A DNA stretch of 64,000 nt from an uncultured Selenomonadales bacterium (GTDB lineage Bacteria > Bacillota > Negativicutes > Selenomonadales > Selenomonadaceae), in contig CAMHCS010000014.1 in the NCBI GenBank assembly GCA_946183785.1, forward strand, positions 1 through 64,000, in the 5' to 3' direction. Of the stretch, positions 45,235-53,344 are shown one piece after another (within the stretch, counting starts at the first letter, position 1; each line of letters starts with the position of its first letter). The translations under genes were made by a program, and so were the position numbers. The notes under the pieces were generated by a model. It was not told the DNA's origin. It did not search any database and worked only from the letters and a program-made list of their open reading frames with translations.

Positions 45235-47121
45235 TTACGGTTCCTCCGGCGGGATATACATTTCGTCCGTAAGCCTGGCGAAATCCTCGTCGGTAATCGG
45301 CGGCCCTTCGCCTTCCGAGGTCGACGGCCGCTCCTCCTTTTTATTCTCGCCCGCTGTCGCCACCGGCAAAACTTTCGCCTCGGCACCGAATATTTCCACA
45401 ACCTGCGCCACCGCCTCCCGGTCTTCGGGAGGCAGCGCTGCGACCACTTCCCTGGCCGTTTTCTCCCGCGCAGGCTCTTTTCTTTTCGCGCCCGGCTTCC
45501 TGGGCGGTTCGGAAATCTCGCCCGTCTCGACGATCAGACGGAGCGTCCTGCCCGAAAGCCTTTCAAGATATCCCTCGAGAATGTTTCGGTAATCGTCCTT
45601 TTCCAACCGGTTCGCAAGAAACGCGCTGGTAAAGCGTATACAGAAACACTGATCCGTCATGCCGCCGAATACGCCGCTGGCGACGCAAGCACGAACGGCT
45701 TTTTGCTCCTGATCCGCCCCCAATCCGTCCAAAAGCCGCCGCCAAAGCTCCTCGCCTTCCTTTGTTTTCTCCCATTGGCCGGCCGATAGGCCCGCCCCGG
45801 AAACGGGCCCCCCGGGGCGTCCCGCCGTCGTTCTTATCCTCGTCGGAGCCGTCCCCCGCGCAGCCGGCTGTCTTGCCGTTCCGGCGGACGTCGGCGGAGA
45901 AACGGAAACTGCCCCCGACGCGATTTTTTTCTCCAGCGCCTCGAGCCGCGCGGACAGCGTCCGAAACTTTTCCCCCGCGTCCTTCGAATCTCTTTGCATC
46001 GTGGCTCCCGTCGGCTGCGCCGGCGGGATTTCCTCGCTGCTAAGGCGGCAGATGACAAGCAGCGCCGTCTCCACCGCAATCCTGGGCTCGGTCGTCCAGC
46101 GCAGCTCGGCCAGCGCGTCGTGCAACGCACGCAGCATTGGCAGGAAGGATTCCGACGGAAAAAGAGACGCCGTTTCTTTCAGCACAACCTCGTCCGTCTC
46201 GTAAAGCTCGACGCCCTCCGGCTGACCCGCCGCCTGATAAACCATCGCCGCCCGCAGCTCCGCCACGAGCTCTGTCACAAGCTGTTTTGCGTCCTTTCCC
46301 TCGGCCAGTATATCGCCGACCGCCGCCAACACTTCCTTCGCGTCTTTTTCCGCCAGCGCGCGCAAAATCCGAAGTACGCTCTCGCGCCCGACGAGGCCGA
46401 GAATCTCGCGCACCAGTTCTTCCGTCACGCGTTCTTCCGCCAGCGAAACACACTGGTCGAGCGTCGACAGCGCGTCCCGGAGACCGCCGTCAGCTTCCCG
46501 GGCCACCAACGCCAAAGCCTCGTCGTCCGCCGCGATCCCGGACGCGTCCACGACCTCCCGCAGCCGCGCCTCGATGTCCTTCGCCGAGATCCGCTTAAAA
46601 TCGTACCTCTGGCAGCGGGACTGGATTGTCGCGGGAACCTTTTGCAACTCCGTAGTCGCGAGAACAAACACCACCTGCGGCGGCGGTTCCTCCAGCGTCT
46701 TCAGCAGCGCGTTGAATGCTTCGCTGGTCAGCATATGGACCTCGTCGATGATATAGACTTTATACCGCCCCATCGTCGGCGCAAATTTCACCGTCTCGCG
46801 AAGCTCCCGGATCTCGTCAATGCCTCGGTTGGAAGCCGCGTCGATCTCCATGACGTCCATCGACGAGCCGTCGTTGATCCGGCGGCAGCTCTCGCATGTA
46901 TTGCACGGCTCCGCCGTCGGCCCTTTCTCACAATTCAGCGCCTTCGCTAGAATTTTTGCCGTACTGGTCTTCCCGGTGCCGCGCGGCCCCGAGAACAAAT
47001 ACGCATGGCCGACGCGTCCTGAAGCTATGGCCTGAGATATCGTCCGGCTCACATGCTCCTGCCCGACCAGCTCGGAAAACCCCTTCGGCCGCCATTTTCG
47101 ATAAAGGGCGACATACGCCAT
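45235..47121 (-). CDS. dnaX: DNA polymerase III subunits gamma and tau
   Basis: Clamp-loader ATPase. 628 residues. N-terminal MAYVALYRKWRPKGFSELVG, Walker A FSGPRGTGKTSTA, zinc module CNTCESCRR, Walker B YIIDEVHML, and sensor region ATTELQKVPATIQSRC. A long low-complexity tau-type C-terminal region follows. No obvious slippery A-run frameshift site was found on inspection. ATG start. Followed by ybaB-recR in the standard Firmicute order. Confidence 0.97.
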   Translation of the reverse strand: MAYVALYRKWRPKGFSELVGQEHVSRTISQAIASGRVGHAYLFSGPRGTGKTSTAKILAKALNCEKGPTAEPCNTCESCRRINDGSSMDVMEIDAASNRGIDEIRELRETVKFAPTMGRYKVYIIDEVHMLTSEAFNALLKTLEEPPPQVVFVLATTELQKVPATIQSRCQRYDFKRISAKDIEARLREVVDASGIAADDEALALVAREADGGLRDALSTLDQCVSLAEERVTEELVREILGLVGRESVLRILRALAEKDAKEVLAAVGDILAEGKDAKQLVTELVAELRAAMVYQAAGQPEGVELYETDEVVLKETASLFPSESFLPMLRALHDALAELRWTTEPRIAVETALLVICRLSSEEIPPAQPTGATMQRDSKDAGEKFRTLSARLEALEKKIASGAVSVSPPTSAGTARQPAARGTAPTRIRTTAGRPGGPVSGAGLSAGQWEKTKEGEELWRRLLDGLGADQEQKAVRACVASGVFGGMTDQCFCIRFTSAFLANRLEKDDYRNILEGYLERLSGRTLRLIVETGEISEPPRKPGAKRKEPAREKTAREVVAALPPEDREAVAQVVEIFGAEAKVLPVATAGENKKEERPSTSEGEGPPITDEDFARLTDEMYIPPEEP

Positions 47122-47145
47122 TTGATCTCACTTCCTTAACATGCG

Positions 47146-47182
47146 AAAAACCGCCGCACGAAGCCTTTCTCTCCTGCGGCGG
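47146..47182 (-). terminator. Terminator of the ftsZ-like gene
   Basis: CCGCCGCA (47151-47158) pairs with TGCGGCGG (47175-47182). On the minus strand five T residues follow. It starts 18 bases after the stop at 47200. Confidence 0.85.
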
Positions 47183-47199
47183 CGTTTTATGACTGTCCG

Positions 47200-48447
47200 T
47201 TAGCGTTTAGGCCGAAAAGGCGGAATCGGCGTCACGTCGTCCGCGTGCATCGTCAGCGGCGGGATTTCCGTTCGACGGTTCTGAACGAAATCCGGCAACG
47301 TGATATCGAGTCCCATCGGGCGATCCGATTCCCGCGGCGGCTGCTGCGGCGTCTCCTGTTCCTGCGCAGGAGCGCTTTGTCCCTGCGGCGCCGATGCAGC
47401 AGGCCGTCTTTGCGGCTGCTGCCGCCGAGCCGTCCCCGGCTGGCCTGCCCGCACTCTCGGCGTCCGATAGACGTCCGCGCTGTCGATGAAGTCCGTCGCA
47501 ACCAGCGTCGCACGAACCGAGCCGCTCAGGGCAGGCTCCGAGATCACGCCGAAAATCACGTTGACGTCAGGGTGCGTATGATCCGCAAGATATTCCATCG
47601 CCTCGTTGACCTCGAACAGCGGCAGCGAATCGTCCCCGCTGATGTTCAGGATCAGTCCCCGCGCCCCATGAATATCGCGCTCCACCAACGGGCTTTCGAG
47701 CGCCTGCTGCACAGCCTCGACGGCGTTGCCCCTGCCGCTTTCGCCGATGCCCAGCAATGCGTCGCTGGAATTGCTCTGCCGGAAGATCGAGACCACATCC
47801 GCGAAATCCACGTTGACGACGCCCGTGGTCAGGATGACCTCCGAGATACAGAGAATCGCCTGCCGTAAAATACTGTCCGCCGCCTTGAAGGACTGCATCA
47901 GCGTCATGCGCTTGTTTTCCGGCAGCTTCATGAGATTGTCGTTGTGCACGACGAGCAGCGCGTCCAGATGCTCCCGCAAGGCCTCGACGCCCTCGTCGGC
48001 AATCCGCAGCTTGCGCTTGCCCTCAAAAGAAAACGGCACTGTCACCACGCCGATGGAAAGCATGCCCAAACGATTCACGAGCTTTGCAATCACAGGGGCC
48101 GCCCCCGTGCCGACGCCGCCGCCCATGCCCGCTGTGATGAACACCAGATCCGCGTCCCGAAGCGCCATCTCCAGCTTCGCCATGTCGCTCTCCGCCGCTT
48201 TCGCGCCGAGCTCCGTCACGCCGCCCGTGCCGCGGCCTTTTGTCATGCGCTCGCCGATCGACAAAGCCTCGATCCCCGCTTCCTTCAGAAGCGCAAGCTG
48301 TTTTACGTCCGTATTTACTCCAATCAGCTCAATGCCCGGGATCCGGTCCTCCGCCAGCCGGAGCAGCACGCTGTTCCCACCGCCGCCAACGCCGACGACC
48401 TTGATCCGGATGATCGCTTTTCGTATATCCGCCGCTAAAGTCTCCAC
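47200..48447 (-). CDS. ftsZ: FtsZ-family tubulin-like GTPase, atypical
   Basis: 415 residues. The FtsZ fold is clear: VGVGGGGNS at 18-26, FSFEGKRKL, T7 catalytic loop NVDFAD at 212-217, EVNEA and DVNVIFG. The C-terminal 85 residues are a Pro/Gln-rich linker ending IPPFRPKR, similar to the FtsA/SepF-binding tail. Deviations from consensus: the tubulin signature reads GGGVGTG (109-115) with Val for the first Thr, and the T3 loop reads TKGRGTGG. It lies between dnaX and an EamA gene, with no ftsA or mur genes. It may be the sole, or a second, FtsZ. GTG start with GGGAGG upstream. Confidence 0.9.
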   Translation of the reverse strand: METLAADIRKAIIRIKVVGVGGGGNSVLLRLAEDRIPGIELIGVNTDVKQLALLKEAGIEALSIGERMTKGRGTGGVTELGAKAAESDMAKLEMALRDADLVFITAGMGGGVGTGAAPVIAKLVNRLGMLSIGVVTVPFSFEGKRKLRIADEGVEALREHLDALLVVHNDNLMKLPENKRMTLMQSFKAADSILRQAILCISEVILTTGVVNVDFADVVSIFRQSNSSDALLGIGESGRGNAVEAVQQALESPLVERDIHGARGLILNISGDDSLPLFEVNEAMEYLADHTHPDVNVIFGVISEPALSGSVRATLVATDFIDSADVYRTPRVRAGQPGTARRQQPQRRPAASAPQGQSAPAQEQETPQQPPRESDRPMGLDITLPDFVQNRRTEIPPLTMHADDVTPIPPFRPKR

Positions 48448-48507
48448 AGGGTCAAACGCCTCCCTTACGGATTTACGGAACCTTTCTATGCATATATCAT
48501 ATCAAAA

Positions 48508-49428
48508 TTATCTATTCGCCGTTCGTTCGAGATTTCCTGCAAACTGTCCCCTTCTTTTTTTCCACGATGCGAGAGCATATCCGCCCGCCTGTGACACGAG
48601 CATTCCCGCGCCCATCAGCACGCAGCCTGCCGTCTCTCTGGCTGAAAGCGCCTCGCCAAGCACGAGCCACCCCGCCAGCGCTCCAAAGACCGACTCCAGG
48701 CTCATAATCACCGCCGCGGGGGCAGGATCGGCCTCCCGCTGCCCGACAATCTGCAGCGTAAACGCGACGCCTGTGGACAAGACGCCCGCATAAAAAACAG
48801 GGAACCACGCCGCCGTCACAGCCGAAGCTTCCGCCGTCTCAAACATCAAAGCCGTCGCAGCGTTCAGCAGAAACACGACGACCACCTGCGCCAGCGACAT
48901 CGCGATTACCTCTGCCCGGGCCGCGAACCGATCGATAAACAGAATATGCGCAGTCCAGAAAAAAGCGCAGCAAAGCTCCATCAGATCGCCGCGCCCCAAA
49001 GAAAGCCCGTCCGTCACGCAGAGGAAATAGAGTCCGGCCAGCGCCAGCGCCGCGCCCGCCCAATGCTCGGCACGGATGATCTGCCGCAGGAACACCCCGG
49101 CCAGAGGAACGAAAATCAAATACAGGCAGGTCAGGAACGACGCCTTGCCCACCGTCGTATACAGCATGCCGTACTGCTGAAGAGCGGACGCGGCGAACAT
49201 CAGGACGCCGGCCGCCGCGCCGACGCGAAAGCTCTCCGCGGAGCGCGGCATATATTTCCGTCCTCCCGCCAACAGCCAGAGCAAGCCCAACGCCAGTGTG
49301 CCGAGAAAGAACCGTGCCGCGCCGTAAGTGAACGGCCCGATATTTTCCATGCCGACGGACTGCGCGACAAACGTGGTGCCCCAGATGAACGCCGCGACAA
49401 AGAGACAGCCGTTTCCCCGCCAGCGCAA
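48508..49428 (-). CDS. EamA/DMT-family transporter
   Basis: 306 residues with ten hydrophobic segments in two EamA repeats; repeat one opens LFVAAFIWGTTFVAQSVGME and repeat two GRGDLMELCCAFFWTAHILF. The family exports metabolites such as amino acids; the substrate is unknown. The start is TTG at 49426-49428 with GGAGG eight bases upstream. A longer open frame would run through the tRNA gene upstream and is rejected. No terminator separates it from the tRNA, so read-through transcription is likely. Confidence 0.9.
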   Translation of the reverse strand: MRWRGNGCLFVAAFIWGTTFVAQSVGMENIGPFTYGAARFFLGTLALGLLWLLAGGRKYMPRSAESFRVGAAAGVLMFAASALQQYGMLYTTVGKASFLTCLYLIFVPLAGVFLRQIIRAEHWAGAALALAGLYFLCVTDGLSLGRGDLMELCCAFFWTAHILFIDRFAARAEVIAMSLAQVVVVFLLNAATALMFETAEASAVTAAWFPVFYAGVLSTGVAFTLQIVGQREADPAPAAVIMSLESVFGALAGWLVLGEALSARETAGCVLMGAGMLVSQAGGYALASWKKRRGQFAGNLERTANR

Positions 49429-49498
49429 AAGCAAAACCTCCAATAACGCAAAAGAAAAGCCGACGGGAAAATCCGCCAGCTTTTCACAGTTTTTCAAA

Positions 49499-49574
49499 TG
49501 GTGGAGACGAGGGGGATCGAACCCCTGACCTCCTGCATGCCATGCAGGCGCTCTCCCAGCTGAGCTACGCCCCC
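49499..49574 (-). tRNA. tRNA-Ala (anticodon GGC)
   Basis: 76 bases including an encoded CCA. The acceptor stem GGGGGCG pairs with CGTCTCC, using two G-U pairs. D-arm GCTCAGCTGGGAGAGC, anticodon stem CCTGC/GCAGG with loop ATGGCAT giving GGC, and T-arm with GGTTCGATCC. All canonical. It reads codons GCC and GCT. Confidence 0.97.
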
Positions 49575-49591
49575 GTTCAACGTACTTTGCT

Positions 49592-49620
49592 ATTATACTC
49601 GAAACATTATCGTTTGGCAA
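49592..49620 (-). promoter_or_regulatory. Promoter of the tRNA-Ala gene
   Basis: On the minus strand TTGCCA (49615-49620), a 17-base spacer and TATAAT (49592-49597), 17 bases before the tRNA 5' end. Confidence 0.8.
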
Positions 49621-49641
49621 TACTTGCAAAAAGAAAATTTT

Positions 49642-50664
49642 TTATGACACGCCGCCATAATGTTTTTCATAATAGCTCGCATATTCGCCGCTGGTCACAT
49701 GCTCCCACCACGAGCGATGGGAAAGATACCATTCGATCGTCTGCCGAATGCCGTCCTCAAAGCGCGTCGCAGGAGACCAGCCCAGCTCCGCCGTCAGCTT
49801 CGCTGGATCGATGGCATAGCGCAGATCATGCCCCTTTCGATCCTCCACATGGCGGATCAGGCTTTCCGGCTTTTCCAGCGCCTGCAGGATAATCCTGACC
49901 ACATCGATGTTTCGCTTCTCGTTGTGGCCGCCGACGTTGTATAGGCTGCCGTCCTTGCCCTTTCGGATAATCAGGTCAATCGCCGCGCAATGATCCTCCA
50001 CATAGAGCCAGTCCCGCACGTTCTCCCCTGCGCCGTAGACCGGAAGCGGCTTGTCCGAGAGCGCGTTCAGGATCATCAGCGGAATCAATTTTTCCGGGAA
50101 ATGGTACGGACCGTAATTGTTCGAGCAGCGGGAAATACTGACTGGAAGCCCGTAGGTGCGATGATAGGCCTGTACCAGAAGATCGGCGGAGGCTTTCGAT
50201 GCGGAATAAGGGCTGGACGCATGAAGCGGCGTCGTCTCCGTGAAAAACAGGTCGGGTCTGTCCAGCGGCAGATCGCCATAGACCTCGTCGGTAGACACCT
50301 GATGAAAACGGCGTACGTCATGCTTCCGGCAGGCGTCCATCAAGACCTGCGTGCCGATAATGTTCGTCTTCAGGAACAGCCCCGGCGTTTCAATCGAGCG
50401 GTCTACATGGCTTTCCGCCGCAAAGTTCACGACGATTTCCGGCTTTTCCTCGGTGAAAAGCTTCTCCACCGCCGCCTCGTCGGTGATATCTCCCTTCACG
50501 AAGCGGAACTGCGGAGACTTCAGCGCCGCCTCCAGCGTTTCAAGGTTGCCCGCGTAAGTCAGCGCGTCATAACAGATAATCCTGTCCTCGGGGCGATGCG
50601 CAAGCTCATAGTAGACGAAATTCGAGCCGATGAATCCCGCGCCTCCAGTCACGACGATGTTCAT
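49642..50664 (-). CDS. rfbB: dTDP-glucose 4,6-dehydratase
   Basis: Second enzyme of dTDP-rhamnose-type sugar synthesis. 340 residues. NAD loop VTGGAGFIGSNFVYY, STDEVYGDLP, catalytic YSASKASADLLVQAYHRTYG, and NNYGPYHFPEKLIPLMI. ATG start, overlapping the rfbC stop by four bases (50661-50664). Last gene of rfbA-rfbC-rfbB. Confidence 0.98.
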   Translation of the reverse strand: MNIVVTGGAGFIGSNFVYYELAHRPEDRIICYDALTYAGNLETLEAALKSPQFRFVKGDITDEAAVEKLFTEEKPEIVVNFAAESHVDRSIETPGLFLKTNIIGTQVLMDACRKHDVRRFHQVSTDEVYGDLPLDRPDLFFTETTPLHASSPYSASKASADLLVQAYHRTYGLPVSISRCSNNYGPYHFPEKLIPLMILNALSDKPLPVYGAGENVRDWLYVEDHCAAIDLIIRKGKDGSLYNVGGHNEKRNIDVVRIILQALEKPESLIRHVEDRKGHDLRYAIDPAKLTAELGWSPATRFEDGIRQTIEWYLSHRSWWEHVTSGEYASYYEKHYGGVS

Positions 50665-51239
50665 GCGTTTGCCCCCTCATAGACGAAATTCAGGCCGCCC
50701 GCCACACGCTCGGCCAGCGTCGGCGCGTTTTTATCCTTGTCCGAAAGGATCGCCGGCGCTATCGGCCACTCGACGCCGATGGCCGGGTCGTCCCAACGGA
50801 CGCCGCCGTCGTGCTGCGGCGAATAGTAATTATCAGCCTTATACTGCACTTCTACGTCGTCGGTCAATGTGAGGAATCCGTGAGCGAACCCCCGCGGGAT
50901 AAACAGCTGCTTCTTGTTTTCCGCCGAGAGCCTGACGCCGGTCCATTTTGCGTATTGCGGCGATCCCTTGCGGATATCCACCGCCACGTCGAATATCTCG
51001 CCCCGGGTCACACGCAGGATTTTCGCCTGCGCCATCGGATCCAGCTGATAATGGAGCCCGCGCAGCGTCCCCTTCTCCGCCGAAAACGAATGATTGTCCT
51101 GCACGAAATGCGCGTCGATTCCCGCCGCCGCAAGCTCGCGCTCCGACCAGCTCTCCAAAAACCACCCGCGGGCGTCGCCGAACACCTTCGGCAGGATCTC
51201 GAAAACACCCTTTAAATTTGTTTCCCGAATCTCCAACAT
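50661..51239 (-). CDS. rfbC: dTDP-4-dehydrorhamnose 3,5-epimerase
   Basis: 192 residues of the RmlC cupin fold. Substrate patterns VFGDARGWFLESW, QDNHSFSAEKGTLRGLHYQ with the catalytic histidine, and IPRGFAHGFLTLTDDVEVQY. The ATG at 51237-51239 has GAGGTG upstream; a GTG three codons earlier is less likely. Between rfbA and rfbB. Confidence 0.97.
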   Translation of the reverse strand: MLEIRETNLKGVFEILPKVFGDARGWFLESWSERELAAAGIDAHFVQDNHSFSAEKGTLRGLHYQLDPMAQAKILRVTRGEIFDVAVDIRKGSPQYAKWTGVRLSAENKKQLFIPRGFAHGFLTLTDDVEVQYKADNYYSPQHDGGVRWDDPAIGVEWPIAPAILSDKDKNAPTLAERVAGGLNFVYEGANA

Positions 51240-51313
51240 GAAAGCCACCTCATGAATCCAAAATCAACAGAGCGGACAATCTGCAAATATCTTCATTCTT
51301 AACTCTCCACTCT

Positions 51314-52186
51314 TCACTCTTTTATAATCCTCATCAAGTACTGCCCATACTCGTTTTTCATCAGCGGCTGCGCCAACGCTTCCACCTGCGCCGCGCCGAT
51401 ATATCCCATACGATAGGCAATCTCCTCCACGCAGGAAATCTTGAGCCCCTGCCTCGCCTGGATCGTCTGCACAAAGGACGCCGCCTGCAAAAGCGTCTCG
51501 TGCGTTCCCGTATCGAGCCACGCAAAGCCGCGCCGCATTTTCTCCACGCGAAGCGCCCCGCGCCGGAGATACTCGCGGTTCACGTCGGTAATCTCCAGCT
51601 CGCCCCGCGCCGACGGCTTCACGCCCTTCGCGACCTCGACGATGTCCTCGTCGTAAAAATAGAGCCCTGTCACCGCGAAATTCGAGCGCGGCTGCTTCGG
51701 CTTTTCCTCAAGGCTGACGGCCGTGCCGGTCTTGTCAAACTCCACCACGCCGTACCGCTCGGGATCGCTGACATAGTAAGCGAACACCGTCGCGCCTTCG
51801 TCCCGCTTCACGGCACGCTGCAGCGAAACGGCAAGATTGGAGCCGTAAAAAATATTGTCGCCGAGAATCAGCGCGCATCCCTCGCCCGCGAGAAATTCCT
51901 CGCCAATCAGGAACGCCTGCGCCAGCCCGTCGGGGCTTGGCTGCTCCGCGTAGGAGATCGATATCCCCCACTGCCCGCCGTCCCCGAGAAGCGCGCGAAA
52001 GCTGCCGCCGTCCTGCGGCGTCGTGATCACAAGAATATCCCGAATGCCCGACAACATCAAAACCGAAAGCGGATAATAAATCATCGGCTTGTCATAGACC
52101 GGCATCAGCTGCTTCGACACGGCGCGGGTCAAAGGATAAAGCCTCGTGCCCGATCCTCCCGCGAGAATAATGCCCTTGCGTATCAA
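51314..52186 (-). CDS. rfbA: Glucose-1-phosphate thymidylyltransferase
   Basis: 290 residues. The nucleotidyltransferase signature [20 protein letters not shown], then [27 protein letters not shown] and [17 protein letters not shown]. It makes dTDP-glucose. The start is TTG at 52184-52186 with GGAGGG seven bases upstream. First gene of the rfb operon; rfbD is absent from the operon. The 74-base gap to rfbC shows no feature. Confidence 0.97.
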   Translation of the reverse strand: MIRKGIILAGGSGTRLYPLTRAVSKQLMPVYDKPMIYYPLSVLMLSGIRDILVITTPQDGGSFRALLGDGGQWGISISYAEQPSPDGLAQAFLIGEEFLAGEGCALILGDNIFYGSNLAVSLQRAVKRDEGATVFAYYVSDPERYGVVEFDKTGTAVSLEEKPKQPRSNFAVTGLYFYDEDIVEVAKGVKPSARGELEITDVNREYLRRGALRVEKMRRGFAWLDTGTHETLLQAASFVQTIQARQGLKISCVEEIAYRMGYIGAAQVEALAQPLMKNEYGQYLMRIIKE

Positions 52187-52220
52187 CGAAAGTCCCTCCA
52201 ACCTCAAACAATATAATCAC

Positions 52221-52229
52221 AGTATACCA
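52221..52229 (-). promoter_or_regulatory. Extended -10 promoter of rfbACB
   Basis: On the minus strand TGGTATACT, 35 bases before the rfbA start and just after a terminator. Confidence 0.45.
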
Positions 52230-52232
52230 CAT

Positions 52233-52259
52233 AAAAATGCGGCCGGAAATCTCCAGCCG
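52233..52259 (-). terminator. Terminator of the queF-nitroreductase unit
   Basis: CGGCCGGA (52240-52247) pairs with TCCAGCCG (52252-52259), with one wobble. On the minus strand five T residues follow. It begins seven bases past the stop at 52266. Confidence 0.7.
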
Positions 52260-52265
52260 TCGTTT

Positions 52266-52814
52266 TTATTTTATGATATTCACGATATTATCTTCCGACG
52301 AAAGCACCCTCGGCGGCGCCGAGGCGGCGCGCTTATATCCGAAGGCTCCGATACAGAGCGGAGCGTAGCCGGTCGGTATGCTGAGCTGGGAAAGCAGCGC
52401 CTTTCCATCTTCCGTCTGGAAGGTCGAGGCCGCCGTGGAAAACCAGCAGGCGCCGAGACCCGATTTTTCCGCGACGAGCATCATGCTGCCAAAGACCATA
52501 TGCGCCGCATCCTCAACGAATTTCTCGTCCTGCCGCCCGGAAATGATCAGCACTACGGGAATTTCGGAAACGAGGTGCGCCGGCCGCGAAGCGTCGCCGC
52601 TCATCTCCCTCGCCAGGCGCTCATAAAGCTCCTGAAAGCGACGTAACAGCCCCCGGTTCTGCAGTACCGTGAAATGCCATTCCTGGTTGCTGGGCGCGTT
52701 GGAGAGAAGCTTTCCCTCCTCCAGGATCTCCATAATCGCCTCGTCGCGAACGGGACGCGGGTCAAACTGCGTCGTGCTTCTGCGCATCAAAACGTTCCGC
52801 AGGATATTGTTCAC
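52266..52814 (-). CDS. Nitroreductase-family flavoprotein
   Basis: 182 residues. N-terminal MRRSTTQFDPRPV with the FMN-binding arginine pattern, PSNQEWHFTVLQNR, and EKSGLGACWFSTA near the FMN phosphate site. These NAD(P)H-dependent FMN enzymes reduce nitro-aromatics, quinones or enones; the natural substrate is unknown. A GTG at 52812-52814 with AAGGAG eight bases upstream is preferred over a GTG directly adjacent to that site. It lies 35 bases after queF. Confidence 0.9.
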   Translation of the reverse strand: MNNILRNVLMRRSTTQFDPRPVRDEAIMEILEEGKLLSNAPSNQEWHFTVLQNRGLLRRFQELYERLAREMSGDASRPAHLVSEIPVVLIISGRQDEKFVEDAAHMVFGSMMLVAEKSGLGACWFSTAASTFQTEDGKALLSQLSIPTGYAPLCIGAFGYKRAASAPPRVLSSEDNIVNIIK

Positions 52815-52849
52815 TTTCTCCACTCCTTATCATGCTGCTCAAACATTTC

Positions 52850-53344
52850 CTATCGGTTGTCCACCCGATCCATGCCCGCCATATCATGCAAACGGAAGCG
52901 TTCTTCCGCCAGCCGCTCGTACTTTGTGCCGGGTCTGCCATAGTTCGCATAAGGATCGATGGAAATGCCGCCGCGCGGCAGGAATTTCCCCCAAACCTCG
53001 ATATACCTTGGATCCATCAACTGGATCAGATCCTTCATGACCGTGTTCACGACGTCCTCGTGGAAGTCCCCGTGATTCCGAAAACTGAAGAGATACAGCT
53101 TCAGCGATTTCGATTCCACCATGCGGACGTCCGGCACATAGGAAATATACAGCGTCGCAAAATCCGGCTGCCCGGTAATCGGGCACAGGCTCGTGAACTC
53201 CGGACAGTTGAATTTCACCCAGTAATCGTTTTCCTGATGGCGATTCTCAAAGGTTTCCAAGACCTCCGGCGCGTATGCGGACGGATAGCCTACGCCCTTT
53301 TCGCCGAGCAGTGAAAGCCCCTCCGCTTCCTTAGCCCGCGTCAT
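52850..53344 (-). CDS. queF: NADPH-dependent 7-cyano-7-deazaguanine reductase (QueF)
   Basis: Reduces preQ0 to preQ1 in queuosine synthesis. 164 residues. Catalytic Cys54 in [14 protein letters not shown], Asp61, and the NADPH-binding [20 protein letters not shown]. This is the short unimodular form. The ATG at 53342-53344 lies six bases after AAGGAGG; an ATG two codons earlier is adjacent to it. It overlaps the end of the EAL gene by 14 bases. No preQ1 riboswitch or other que gene is seen. Confidence 0.97.
   Translation of the reverse strand: MTRAKEAEGLSLLGEKGVGYPSAYAPEVLETFENRHQENDYWVKFNCPEFTSLCPITGQPDFATLYISYVPDVRMVESKSLKLYLFSFRNHGDFHEDVVNTVMKDLIQLMDPRYIEVWGKFLPRGGISIDPYANYGRPGTKYERLAEERFRLHDMAGMDRVDNR

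Noticed and set aside
47122-47199. SRP RNA upstream of dnaX
   Set aside because: The gap is only 78 bases and is filled by the terminator of the ftsZ-like gene.
49429-49629. N-terminal extension of the EamA protein through the tRNA gene
   Set aside because: The bases form a canonical tRNA-Ala, and a TTG with a GGAGG site lies just before the first membrane segment.
52850-53344. preQ1 riboswitch for queF
   Set aside because: The start overlaps the upstream EAL gene, and no aptamer-like pseudoknot was found there.
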